NCBI GenBank assembly: GCA_016859345.1
Contig: CM029122.1
Span: forward strand, 24,498,575-24,562,574
Source of the DNA: Istiophorus platypterus
Taxonomy: Eukaryota; Chordata; Actinopteri; Istiophoriformes; Istiophoridae
DNA length: 64,000 bases
Direction: 5' to 3'
The notes under the pieces were generated by a model, which was not told where the DNA came from, did no database searches, and saw nothing but the letters and a program-made list of their open reading frames with translations. Made by a program: the position numbers and the translations under genes. This document shows positions 18,143 to 29,476 of the stretch, piece after piece (within the stretch, counting starts at the first letter, position 1; every line of letters begins with the position of its first letter).

Positions 18143-19253
18143 CTAACCATAAGCTATATAAAAGAGGACGGATTGAAGCTGACTCTTAAACATGGAGAGG
18201 GCGTCTGCCTCACGGACCCAAACTGGAAGATGGTTCCACAGCAGAGGAGCCTGATAACTGAAAGCTCTGCCTCCTGTTCTGCTTGTGGAGACTCTAGGAA
18301 CCACTAGGAGACCTGTAGTCTGGGAACGAAGTGTTCTCATGGTACAGTAAGGTACTATGAGCTCTTTAAGATAGGATGGTGCCATTAAGGTCTTCATAGG
18401 TGAGGAGGAGGATTTTAAATTGTATTCTGGATTTTACAGGGAGCCAATGCAGAGAAGCTAACACAGGAGTTATATGATCTCTTATTCTGGTTCTTGTCAA
18501 TACTCTCGTAGCAGCATTCTGAATAAGTTGGAGACTATTTAATGTTTTATAGCAAGGAGTTGCAATAATCGAGCCTAGAAGTAACGAAAACATGTACTAG
18601 TTTTTCTGCATCATTTTGAGAAAGGATGTGCCTGATTTTTGCAATATTACAAAGGTGAAAAAAGGCAGTTCCTGAAGTTTGTTTTATTTGGGAGTTAAAG
18701 GACATGTCCTGATCGAAGACAACTCCAAGATTCCTAGTGGTGCTGCCAGAGGTCAGAGCAATGCCATCTAGAGTAACTATATTACAATATAATGTGTTTC
18801 TGAGGTGTTGTGGGCCAAGCACAATAACTTCAGTTATATCTTAGTTCAACAGTTGGAAGTTCCTGATCATCCAGATCTTTATATCCCTAAGACATGCTTG
18901 AAGTACAATTGGATGTCATCACAGTTTATGTGTTTCCTGATAATATTTCCTAAGGGAAGCATATATATATATATGGTGAATAGAACTGGTCCAAGCACAG
19001 AACCTTGTGGAACTCCGTGACTTACTTTTGAGTAGGTGGAGGATTTATCATTAACGTGAACGAATTGAAATCGATCTGATAAACTGGACCTAAACCAACT
19101 AAGAGCAAGTCCTTTGATGCCAATAAAATCCTCTAGTCGCTGTAATAGGATTTGATAGTCAATAATTTCAAATGCGACACTAAGATCTAACAGAACAAGT
19201 ACAGAGACAAGTCCTTTATCCAATGCGGTTGGTAGATCCTTTGTAATCTTCAC
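18143..19253 (-). pseudogene. Broken reverse transcriptase of the LINE
   Basis: Coding remnant inside the LINE, read right to left. It is split over at least three frames (18879-19253, 18547-18822, 18143-18593). Core RT blocks are visible: the aspartate-containing 'DLSVAFE' motif, the 'GVPQGSVLGP' motif and the thumb-region 'LHWLPV' motif. The second catalytic motif is altered to CDD, and an AT dinucleotide expansion sits near 18961-18975. No endonuclease domain remains. It has no host function that I can see. Confidence 0.8.
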
Positions 19254-19880
19254 CAGTGCTGTCTCTGTGTTATGATGCCTCTAGATCCTGACTGAAAATC
19301 CTCAAATAAACTATTATTTTGTAAAAAGTCGCACAACTGGTTGGCGACAGCTTTCTCAAGGATCTTAGAGAGAAAGAGAAGGTTGGATATGGGTCTATAG
19401 TCGGCTAAAACATCTAGATCAAGCTAGGCTTTTTAAGAGGTTTAATTACAGCTATTTTAAAAGACAGTGGTACATAGCCTGATATATCAGGTTTTATGAG
19501 TGTTTCTGATGTTTCTGTGACCGAGGAAAAAATAGTGCTGGTTGAGGGCAGGAGGAGGTGAATTGTAATCTATCAATTTAAATTATTTTTGGACTGAGTT
19601 GAACACTATCCACAAAGGAACCAAAGGTGCCACAAAAACACATAGCAAAAACAATAACATAATGTTCAATATAATGCCGCATTTAGATCTATAATGGGAT
19701 TTGGTGTAATTTAAAGCCAAGTTAATGATTTTTTTAAAAAAATGCTGATGGATGTACACTACATACAGTGTTGCCAACTTGGAAATCTCCTCAGTACATT
19801 TAGTGACTTTTAAAACCAATTATTGAATATGACTTTAATGACATTCTGTTCACATCGAGAAATTTTATCATGTACTTCTG

Positions 19881-19921
19881 ATAAAATAAAATAAAATAAA
19901 ATAAAATAAAAATAAAATAAA
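19881..19921. repeat. (ATAAA)n pentanucleotide microsatellite
   Basis: About eight copies of the ATAAA unit with one extra A. Confidence 0.9.
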
Positions 19922-21487
19922 TAGCTAATGTTGAACACTTATCACTGACTAGTTATCATTACTAGCATATTAGGAAGCAGTTGCCACCTTAATCATTTGG
20001 CAGACACAGAGCAACATTAGTACGTGGAGCTTTATTTCTTGCAGTAAAATAGTAGTCCAATATCCACTTTTATTTTACCTCTTTAATCTCATTCAGTTGA
20101 AGGGAAAAAATCTCTGGCCCTCTGCTAAATTTTCTAATTTCCTTACTAGTTAGGTGCTGGCTTTGCTTGTCAGCTGTCTGGCACTGGCCAGATAAAGAAC
20201 AGCAAGTGTATGAGATACTTTTTTTCTGTAAAATGCTCAGACTCAACCTTGCAATAAATTTGTCATAAAACTACAACAATGAGCTAAAAGTTGAATCTAG
20301 CAGCAACATTCTCACATCAAAATTTGTGCAATCTAAATATTAAAAGTATTTTCTTAATACAGATTTTTTTATGCAACAGAAGTTTAGTATTGCAGCTCTC
20401 GTTAAAGATATAAATTGATGAGAGAGACAACTCTGTAGCGGCTAGTTTGCAGTGCAGTGTTGATAGTGGCCTTTTGAGTGGCCAGTGCGGTGAAAGGCTG
20501 GTGAGCAGGGGTGACTCGGCCCTCTCCTCATTGTTCCCAGAGCTTGGTATTCCTCTCATAGCATGCCCCAGGCTCTAGAGGATGTGCTTTTAAAGATCCC
20601 AGGCCCTCCTAATGGCCCCTCTCACCTCTCCAACACACACTGTTTAACAAACACACACCTTCAATTTAACTTTTTTATCCTTCACCTCTGAACAGAAGGT
20701 GGGTTTATTTACAGAAATTGTTTAGAACTAAAAATAACTGATCCTTCCGGATTTTTTTTATACTAGTTTTACCTCCCAACTCCACCTTCTCCATATATCC
20801 CACTCTTCCCCTCTCTTTTTCACCCTTCCTTTCGCAGACCTCTGTCTCTGTCTCTCCTTCCTTTTTGCTGAGTGTCCCGCTCAGCTGACCAGCGCCTTTT
20901 CACTCTTTCCTGAGGGAATTGTCCCCTGCATGTCAAGTGTAGCCATTAGAAGGAAGGGTTTGGATGAGAGGTGCTTTTCAGGTCCCCGTCCCCCTCACCT
21001 TTGAATGGAGACAATAGAGCTGTTCTTAAGGTCCAGATGACCACACACATATACACCCACTGCCAGGAAACTTTCTAGTGTCCTTCAGCAGTAAGGGCCC
21101 GTACGCTAAACTCACATTTCAAGGAATGGGTATACATAAAACAAAGCTATTATTACTGTCTTTGACTATAATAACCACTGTTGAAGTAAAGGCAACAATA
21201 CTTCAGTACAAGTAAACTTCAAGACAAGATCTACAGCAGTTGAGTTTGAAGCAGGGCAAGCTCTGTTCAAACACCTAAAATGACCAGGAAATCATCCAAA
21301 TTACAAGACAAATAACCCAGATCACATCAAATCCAGTTACCAGTTTTAATTTTGTCACTGATCAGTGTATCGTTTATTCTGGCCTCTACAGAAAAACACA
21401 TACAAATTTTTTTTTATCTAATTCCCTTGTTTGTATCTGTAAAATAAATGTGTTTTATGATGTGACTACGCAATGGTTAAAGTTTGG

Positions 21488-21600
21488 TAAGGTTCTGGCA
21501 CAAAAACAAGTTGGTGAGGTTTAGAGAAATGTCATGGTTTGAATGAAATAAATACATCGTGAAGGTCCAAGGAGTTCCGTTGTGGTTACAATCACAAAAA
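21488..21600. repeat. Dispersed repeat fragment ('gttaagtttaggg' family)
   Basis: Contains 'gttggtgaggtttagagaaa', 'tgtcatggtttgaatgaaat' and 'aaataaatac', matching the order of related words at 8095-8230. It is an old, diverged copy. Family uncertain. Confidence 0.4.
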
Positions 21601-24600
21601 GGGGCCTAAGGTCAGCAATCGATTGCAGTCACACTTTTAAAAAAGCAATGTTTACTGTCAGTTGTAACTAGGAAATGAGCAGTGATCTCCTGTGTCCTTT
21701 TCTTCCATCATAATAACTACAGTCACTAGAGGGCTTTGTAAATCAAAGGGAAAATATATAAATATTTTACTTTAAAACATACAAAAATGAATTCAGATTA
21801 TCAACAGAATGTGGAAAAGAGTGCATTTTTTTGACATTAGGGGGTAAACCCCAACTTTCTGGTTATACTGTGCCCCTGTTTTTTTGGAGTATAGACTCGA
21901 TAGTTGGCCAGTTCTTGCACATCGCACCTTTAAACATAAACATATGTCATTTTTGGGGTCTTGATGACCCTTGTTGGCCATGTAATTATGCCATTTGCTT
22001 CTCCAAAACAAAAACAGACATTGTGAGTAATTATTTTGAAAAACATCTTTGAGACGAAGTTGGGATTGATTGCTGGATCAGTAACCTGTGTGACTTTGAC
22101 ACAGAAAGCTGCTGTTCATAGGCAGTTTCCTGTGAACCTTCAATAATGGTTTATTTCAACTTTGACCACACCCTTTTCTAAATCTACTCTACATAGTTCT
22201 TTTTTTTTAACCATTAATGCAAAGATTCCTCAGTTTTAACTAAACAATTAACAACTAAACAAAACACAGCACGACATTTCTTGAATGATCAGCCACAACA
22301 TTAATTTCATTTTTGCATCTAAACCTGACCCAACCTTGACAATAGTGGTGTCACATCAGAAAGCCATCATATAAGTCATTTTGATGCAATAGCCAGTAGT
22401 TTTGTAATCAGCCTGGAGGGCTTGATAGTTGGTTAGAAATATTCCTTTGAATTTTAAAATAAAGATTATTTTCTAATGGATGAGCAGAGATGAACATTGA
22501 TCATCATATGTCTTATTCACAACCCTTCAGTCATTGTAAAGAAATTGATTAAACAGTGCATATAAGTGTGAAGACCATGTTATACACAATTAGAAAACCC
22601 CTCTGCGGAAAAACCCTTTGTTTGATGCCAAAAAATGCCCCATCAGCAGTAGAGGTAATACCCTCTCTGGTGGGATGCTGATGGAACAGCTGCTGCGAGT
22701 ATTTTGTATTAAGTCCCAGCATCAACACAAACTTTTCCTGTTCTGTTTGATTACTTTTCCGTGGCTGGCTTCTTCTAATGAGACCAGCCACAGATAACAG
22801 GAGATACCTTTAATTGTTTCAGTTTCTAACAGTTCAAAGAAAGAGAACTGAGATAAATGAGGCAGCTTAAAGTGATAATTGCTGGTAGAATTCATATAGA
22901 GTTCATTTGGTACAATTCAGCTTAAAGCCTTACAGTGTTCTGACCATTTCTTAAAATGAAAATCATAGGTCTCTTGGTCCAGGGATTGATTTGCCATTCT
23001 GTTTCTTTACATTATTTGAATTGTTGAAAACACCTGAATCCAGCAAACATTGGGTAAAATTTGTTTGCTTTGAAAAGGAGACACACAGACATCATCACCT
23101 ATCTGAAAAAGTAGATTCCATTACATGTACATTTTATGTAGATCAGGCAACAGGTTTCATGGAACCAGACATTATGAATTTTTTTTTTTTTTTTTTAATG
23201 AAATCAGTTTTTGTGAAATAAAAAAAAATACTGTTGCGTTAATTTATCTTTTGGTATTATATTGTATTATATCATTGTATATCACATGGTGACATGCCAG
23301 AGTGAAAGGATAACAGGACCAGGGCACAGACATCATGTTTAGCAATCCTAAGCCCAGAGAGAGCTTCCCGCCAGGAAACATAAAGTAAACTCTCTCTAAG
23401 GATGTAATGCAAACTTGGCATTCCCCTTGTTCTCCACCAGCTCCCTTTTTGCCATAAGTATCAGGACATGTTACTTTGTCCGCTAACTTTTAACAAGATG
23501 TGGCAGCATGCTTTCTGAGGAGAGGACATTAACAACCTTATCTAAAAGGTCTCTTAGGTGCTTGGATTTAGAGAGTTACCTACAGGAAGTTTAAAAAAAA
23601 AAATTAAAACAAGCTGGAAGGGGGATCAGAGAATGCAAGGGAGTCATTGTAAAAGTTACAACAACATTCCCATTCCCACTACCACGGGTTTGCATAAGCC
23701 CCTTAATGATAATTCGCTGTACAGTCTGGCTCCCATGCTCGCCTCCTTGACTGACAAAGTCACTCGTACCAGTGGATTAGCAGGCTGCACAGGGGCCCTC
23801 CACTTCTAACTGGTTGTCAGTAATGTGCCCATGATTGACGTCCTGGGGACTGTAGTGGCTACCTCCAGGTCTTTGCTGCTCTCATCCTCCTTGTCCCTTT
23901 CATGCCTTCTACCATCCTTCCCTTCATCCATTCTTCACCTCCTGTCTTCCCCCTACAGAAATAAGAATGTCAAGATAATCTTTAGGTGGCTGGTACACAC
24001 ACTCATCTCAGGGCTGATTACTGACCTCTCTAGCTAATACATGGAAGGTTAGGAAAACACAGCTCCCAAGGAAACATAATGCTACTTTTGAAAAAGTCTG
24101 GCTTTTCAGTGGAACCCACTGAGAAGGCACAAACAAGCCCTGTTGCTTACACGCATTCCAATTCCATGTAAACGCAGAATTTAGGCTTTGCCCATTTAAC
24201 CCCTCTCTTTTTTTTTTTTTTGGAGTCAGCCTCAGTCTGGAGTGGTCAAGAGCTAAAGGAGGTACTGGTTTAATTACTCCAATGAGATGGAACTGCATTC
24301 TTGAATTGCATGTATACTGTACTGTTAGAATTCATGTATAAACACTGTGAAAAACAAAGTGTGAAGGGCTAACTTTTCTCATAATGTATTGTTTCACATC
24401 AGTTTACTTTCAGGTTTCATTTCTTTTATGCTTTTTATCCTTTTTCCTGAGGACAGGAGTACAAGACTAAAAGTTTTTGCAAAATTTTAAACTGAGACAC
24501 CGAAATTAAAATGAACATGTAAGATTGAATTACCTGTCAGATTTAAAAAAAAAAAACAAAAAACAACATATTTAAACGACTTTAAAATTTTGTGCAAATA

Positions 24601-26397
24601 TTGTGACTCAATTGCTATGTGATGTTAAATCAGGACAGGTGTCGATAATTTAGCCTGTATCAGTTCTTATTTAAATCCTGTACCCTTATGTGTAATATGC
24701 ACCATAAAACAGAGAATCTGGCACAGAACACTTCCTGCCCAGTGCCAAACAGAGTTAGCATACAGTTAGCAGCTAGCTGTTGAAAATAAGGTGAGAATTT
24801 AGTGGCCCGCTAGAGTTTGTAGAGACCAAAAAAGAGCTTAGAGGAGAATGAATATTACTTACATATGCCAGTTGGCCAGAGACATGATTCCATGATTTGT
24901 ATTGCGGCCATAGTTTCTCTCATGATTGATTCTATCATCATGTTAATGTGTTTACTCTCGTTAATACTAGGTACATTATTATGTAAAAATGCAGCTGTAC
25001 CATCACTTTAATCTTAAAGAGAGGTTGAAATCATAAATGGTTCCTTCACTTAAGGAAACTACAACTGTAGATTAAACCTACTGCCACAATTTTACTGTGT
25101 GGGTTACAGAAATTTTGCCAACTAAACATTTTTTTGAGAGCAAAATATTTTTTCCTACAACAGTTTACCATGGTTAAAGTTAATATTAAGCTTTTCTCCT
25201 CTTGGTATCCAGTTACTTTCAACAGATGGGTTGCTGAGTGTACTGTGTGAATGAGAGGTCTTGCAGCCCTGAATAATAATGTGAGTCTTAAATAATCCAA
25301 GATGAACATTTTCCTTTATCCTGTCCTCCCATAGGTCTAAGCAATCAGTCAACCACCCAACAGTCCCACAGCAGATTACTGGCATTGCTGCCTTGTCAAG
25401 GACACTTCAGCAAGGCTCATTTGTAGCTGACAGACTGGCTTCAATCCTGGTCTTCCAATTAAGGATTAGTCCTTCTCACCTGTTGACCCTCCCCGCTTAT
25501 CCATTCTTCATTGTTTATCTGTATAGTAACGAAAAGTAAATAATTGGAATAGGAATGTAAATATGTTCTTTACTTTGGCTACGGTGGCAGGAGATGTATC
25601 AATTCCAACCAACCAAAATTTCAACCACTAACTGAAAATTGCATTAGTGGGTGATTATAGGGCATGAAATCAGCTTGCATTCACAGACAATATACATGAA
25701 GCTCTTTTACAAATTTGATTAAGCACACAGCAGTGAGTTAAGAAATATCATGCTACGGCTAAATGGGGCACACCTGTGTCTTGTTTCAGGCGCGTGTCAG
25801 TCCTGTGTGTGTGTTTCATAGTATAACCTTATATGGACTGTTTCCCCTTGTGGTCTCGCTGTTGTGACACGCAAAGTCCAGCCAACCTCCTCCATGTATG
25901 AGTTATGAAATGACTGTCTGTAACTTGTCAGCATTGGTTTTATTGTTTCAAACCCCTCCTTTTCCCCTCTTGCTAATTTTGCTGAAGTAAGTAAGTGGTT
26001 TCAACATTCTGCTGTCTGTGTGTTGGTGTGTATGCCCAGCCAGACAAATGACTGAGGCAAGGCCTCAGTCATTTGCTCCCAGGGATGAGGTGGAGCACCT
26101 GTAGATTGACTCACTCATCCACACACACAAGGACTTACACATACAGTATAAATATATACGCATTCTAGATTGTCTGGCTTTGGGATTACTACTGGCTGTC
26201 TGTGTTGACTCGTCTGCAGCATTAGCGTCACACCGTGGGTTTGGAACATTTATCAAAAATAATGAAATCACTGTTAAATTCATTTAAAGATATTGTCAAG
26301 CACAGATTTCTTTATCTTTTTTGTCATACTTGCTTTCTTTCAACACAACTTATTTGCTGCTAAGTCGCTTGTGATTTCAACCCAGTAAAATATAAGA

Positions 26398-26655
26398 ACA
26401 TTCTCGGTTCAAACCTTCCGGTCAGCTGGTGACCTTTCTGTGTGGAGTTTATGTGTTTTCTTTGTGCCTGCATGGGTCTTTCCATGGTGAACTGATTCCC
26501 TCTTCAGTCCAAAGACATGCAGGTTAGGTTGGTTGGTGAAAAATTCCTGTAGGTGTGAATGTGAGTGTGAATTATTGTCTGTGTCTTTGTGTCAGCCCTA
26601 TGATTGACTTGTGACTTGTCCATGGTGTACGCCACCTCTCACCCAATGTCAGCGA
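26398..26655 (+). repeat. Dispersed fish repeat, copy 1
   Basis: Shares 'agtccaaagacatgcaggtt', 'gtgtgaatgtgagtgtgaat', 'gtcagccctatgattgactt' and 'ctctcacccaatgtcagc' with the widespread fish repeat whose fuller copy follows at 26738-27026. It lacks most of the start of the unit. This is non-coding mobile-element debris. Confidence 0.6.
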
Positions 26656-26737
26656 TATTCCTATGTCTATAGGAAATAATCAATGAGACAGTGACAGCCA
26701 GGCTCTGGACATATAATTATCAGGCCTATGCACTGAA

Positions 26738-27026
26738 AGGGAGGCAGTGTGGTGGTACAGTTGTTAGCATTATTGCTTCCCAGAAAGAAGGCTCAGGGTT
26801 CAATCGTTCTGGTGAGCTGGGGCCTTTCTTTGCAGAGTTTGGACATTTTCTCCATGCCTGCATGGGTTTCTTCCCCCCATAGTCCAAAGACATGCAGGCT
26901 AATTGGTGCCTCTAAATTGTATGTGAGTGTGAACAGTTGTTTGTCTCTATATGTAAGTGATAGACTAGCTACCGGTTCAGGTTGTACCCAGCTCTTCCCC
27001 AATGCTAGCTGGGATTGGCTCAAGCA
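26738..27026 (+). repeat. Dispersed fish repeat, copy 2
   Basis: A fuller copy in the same orientation as the one 80 bp upstream. It begins 'gggaggcagtgtggtggtac', has a tRNA B-box-like 'gggttcaatcgttctgg' at about 26799, then 'agtccaaagacatgcaggct', and ends 'agctgggattggctcaagc' just before a poly-C/CA tract. The start is reminiscent of a tRNA-related promoter, but the family is not certain. Open frames of 63-135 residues over it are spurious. Confidence 0.6.
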
Positions 27027-27027
27027 G

Positions 27028-27029
27028 CC

Positions 27030-27073
<44 letters not shown>
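27028..27073. repeat. Poly-C followed by (CA)n
   Basis: About 19 C residues followed by a CA tract, abutting the end of the dispersed repeat. This is probably its expanded tail. Confidence 0.9.
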
Positions 27074-27077
<4 letters not shown>

Positions 27078-27241
27078 ACCCTCAAAGGATAAGCAGTATA
27101 GCTGTAATGGAAGGATGGATAGATACTTTGAAAGGACTTGGCTTCAGCTGCATTAAAATTCAAATTTTATGTCCTTTTCATACTCAGCATTCAGAGATCT
27201 GATGGTCATGATTCATCTGTGCAAGCAGATGATTAATTCCC

Positions 27242-27325
27242 ACTGTCTTGGTACTGACGGTTTCCCTTACCACTCAAACTCTCAAGGAGGAACATTTCCA
27301 GCTATTCACAAATGGATTGACATCA
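27242..27325 (+). repeat. Left arm of inverted repeat
   Basis: Pairs with 28262-28347. It includes 'ccactcaaactctcaagga' and 'tttccagctattcacaaat' on the plus strand. Confidence 0.8.
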
Positions 27326-27939
27326 GTTACTTTTTATTGTTAGTTAATGGAAGTAGTTATTATGACAGGAGCAAAAGAAAAAGTCAGATATCGTAGTATA
27401 TATAGTGACAAAGTCCGTGTTCAGAGGAGGTTGAGGTGAATGTATGGGCTGACAAAGCACAGGACTTTGAAAAGGGAGACTGCTCTTCATTTCCTAAATG
27501 AAACTAATCGTTGTCATTGTTGTTTCTTTTCTCTATGATTGTTTTGCAACCCTGACACCATCACAATTGGAATAATTCACAACATTTATTATTGTAACCA
27601 TTATGACAAAGATCTTCTGACTTTTATCAAGTCCTTATTTTAACCTTACAGTGTTTCCTAAACCTAACCTAGTTTTTGTACCTAAATCTAACTGAATAGT
27701 TTTTGTGCCTAAATCTAACAAAACTGAGACTGTTTCACAACCTTAAGTACATATCAATTATTTTTACCATGATGACAAAAGACAAGTACACTGTCCACGG
27801 GTACAGTCTTACGGGTCATACCCAAAGGCAAGGACAAACTATCTATATGGTCATTTACATTAGAAGACTTGTGGTCCCTAGAGCATTTTTACGCCTGGAT
27901 AGATTCAAAGCCATTTGGACTTGCACCAAGGACTTCAGT

Positions 27940-27943
27940 TTGT

Positions 27944-28002
<59 letters not shown>
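27940..28002. repeat. (TG)n microsatellite
   Basis: About 31 TG units with one TA interruption. It lies inside the inverted-repeat element. Confidence 0.95.
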
Positions 28003-28004
<2 letters not shown>

Positions 28005-28261
28005 GAAGTTCTGTATGTATGTAAAAAACGCTTTATGAATGTATGTGTGAATGGGTGAATGTGGCATGTAGCGGAAAAGTGCTTTGAGTGCTTGATAAAT
28101 CTAGAAATGTGCTATATAAAATGCTGTCCATTAGACTCTAAAAAAATAGGACTTGATTTGACTTGATCTTACATTCAGTGACTTTGGATTTGATTTGGAC
28201 ATGTCTTAAATGAAATAATTTGAAATAGCTCCTCTTTATACTACAAGCTTTTTATTGAAAA

Positions 28262-28347
28262 TGATGTCAATCTATTTGTGAATAGCTGGAAATGTTCATA
28301 TCCTTGAGAGTTTGAGTGGTAAGGGAAACCATCAGTACCAAGACAGT
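28262..28347 (-). repeat. Right arm of inverted repeat
   Basis: Reverse complement of 27242-27325, with a 2-base length difference next to 'ctctcaagga'. Confidence 0.8.
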
Positions 28348-29409
28348 ATATTCTAAACTATGTGATCTGAAAGGAGAGGGTGTTAACTTATTGCTTCTGC
28401 TTAATATGTTGATGATACTCCTTGTGTGGATTTTCTGTTAAATCCCTGTGGCTTTACTACCGCTTGGTTAGACTTAAACACAACTCTTCCCTGTTATTGT
28501 AAGGGATTCTCAATGAAGCCAACCCAGCTAGAGCTACAGTTACCACTGATCCCGCTGGTGTTGGGAAAGCATGCAAAGCATCTGGGTCTGTCCCAGTGAG
28601 AGCCCTATTACTCATGGTCGATAATCCTGCTGGTCCTATAAGGAACATTCAGATGAAACACACCCAGAAAACAGAAGGGAGGAAACGGCTGGAAAAGAGG
28701 GGACAGGACAGGAAAGGATACTGGAGGTAACAAGGATGGGGTGGGCAAGGGAAGGCCAGAAGGGGCAAATGGTGAGGGGAAAAATAGAGAAGATGAAAGA
28801 CAGATGAAATAAAGAGAAAGTAAAAAGTAATGGAGATCAGTTCTGATAAGATGAAGTACTTAGCCTTCTATTTGTTTTGGCGCTGGGATTTCTGAGTAAA
28901 CTCTCAAGAGAAAAGTATTTTAACTTAGTCATGGACAAATCGTGAAGAGATGAGGAGGAGATGTATGTTGTTTAAGCAACCTATTTGAGACAAGCCTGCA
29001 TATTAGCTAAAAGCAAAACCAGGCAATCACAGGGCATCATTGCACTACCTGTCTTAAGCTTTCCAATCTTATATAAGGTCTTTAAGATAAGGACCAAATG
29101 AGCATATTATCATTAAATAGAAGGTTGACTCTGTACATGTGATCCACTTTACCCTCTGTGCCACCTAATTCAAGAGGCCCAATCTAATCAGGTCACTACA
29201 GCCAGCTTGCTGCTCCAGGAGCAGGCCACACCATCCTTACCTCAGCTGATATGCATGTGGTCAAGAGAAGGAAGCAGCTGAGATAACTGAGGCGTTTTCA
29301 GTCAGACAGGCATGAGGTAAGGCATCAGGAATCTCTCCCAGGGCATTACCTCAGTCTGCAGGCCTAGAAATGGCTGTTGTGGTGTCTGTGTAGGAAAGAA
29401 AAAAAATCA

Positions 29410-29410
<1 letters not shown>
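28348..29410. other. Intergenic, no gene seen
   Basis: Unique sequence with a purine-rich patch (about 28670-28850). No coding exon recognised. Confidence 0.45.

Positions 29411-29475
<65 letters not shown>
29411..29475. repeat. (CA)n microsatellite
   Basis: About 32 uninterrupted CA units. Confidence 0.95.

Positions 29476-29476
<1 letters not shown>

Larger units (their letters stand above)
17388..19563 (-). mobile_element. 5'-truncated non-LTR retrotransposon (L2/Maui-like LINE)
   Basis: Minus-strand LINE remnant. Its 3' end lies at the left, marked by short 'caattcaatt' repeats at 17391-17410, and the next stretch contains 'atttatatagcaccatatca', a common fish LINE/SINE tail. A 3' untranslated part with G runs and a GA-rich tract covers 17600-17735. 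Coding sequence fills 18140-19550. Pieces of the reverse transcriptase can be read in different frames: 'GVPQGSVLGPVLFT' and 'DLSVAFEIIDYQILLQRLE' at 18879-19253, then the RT C-terminal part at 18366-18822 ('RLDYCNSLL', 'LIQNAATRVLTR', 'LHWLPVKSRI'), and a terminal 'GGRAFSYQAPLLWNHLPVWVR' at 18143-18397. The YADD active-site box is degraded to a 'NCDDIQLY'-like form. Frame breaks and 5' truncation mean it is inactive. The wording is typical of the L2/Maui clade of fish, and I am fairly sure of the class but less of the exact family. Confidence 0.85.
19564..26397. other. Intergenic with minor repeats
   Basis: No gene recognised. It holds an (ATAAA)n tract at 19881-19921, a dispersed-repeat fragment at about 21488-21600, T- or A-homopolymers (for example 23180-23196 and 24211-24221) and a perfect 14-bp hairpin at 26045-26075. 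The segment about 20560-21060 is C-rich and free of simple repeats, so it is worth testing for conservation. Confidence 0.45.
27242..28347. mobile_element. Inverted-repeat element (possible non-autonomous DNA transposon)
   Basis: The 84-bp arm at 27242-27325 is repeated as its reverse complement at 28262-28347. Differences are limited to about two substitutions and one small indel region, so identity is near 95%. The arm begins with 'actgtcttggtactga' and ends with 'gattgacatca'. The 936-bp interior has no transposase. It contains dispersed-repeat words at 27640-27790, a TG microsatellite at 27940-28002 and another repeat-like piece at 28030-28130. No obvious target-site duplication flanks the arms, so a transposon, an inverted duplication or a foldback element are all possible. 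Confidence 0.55.
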
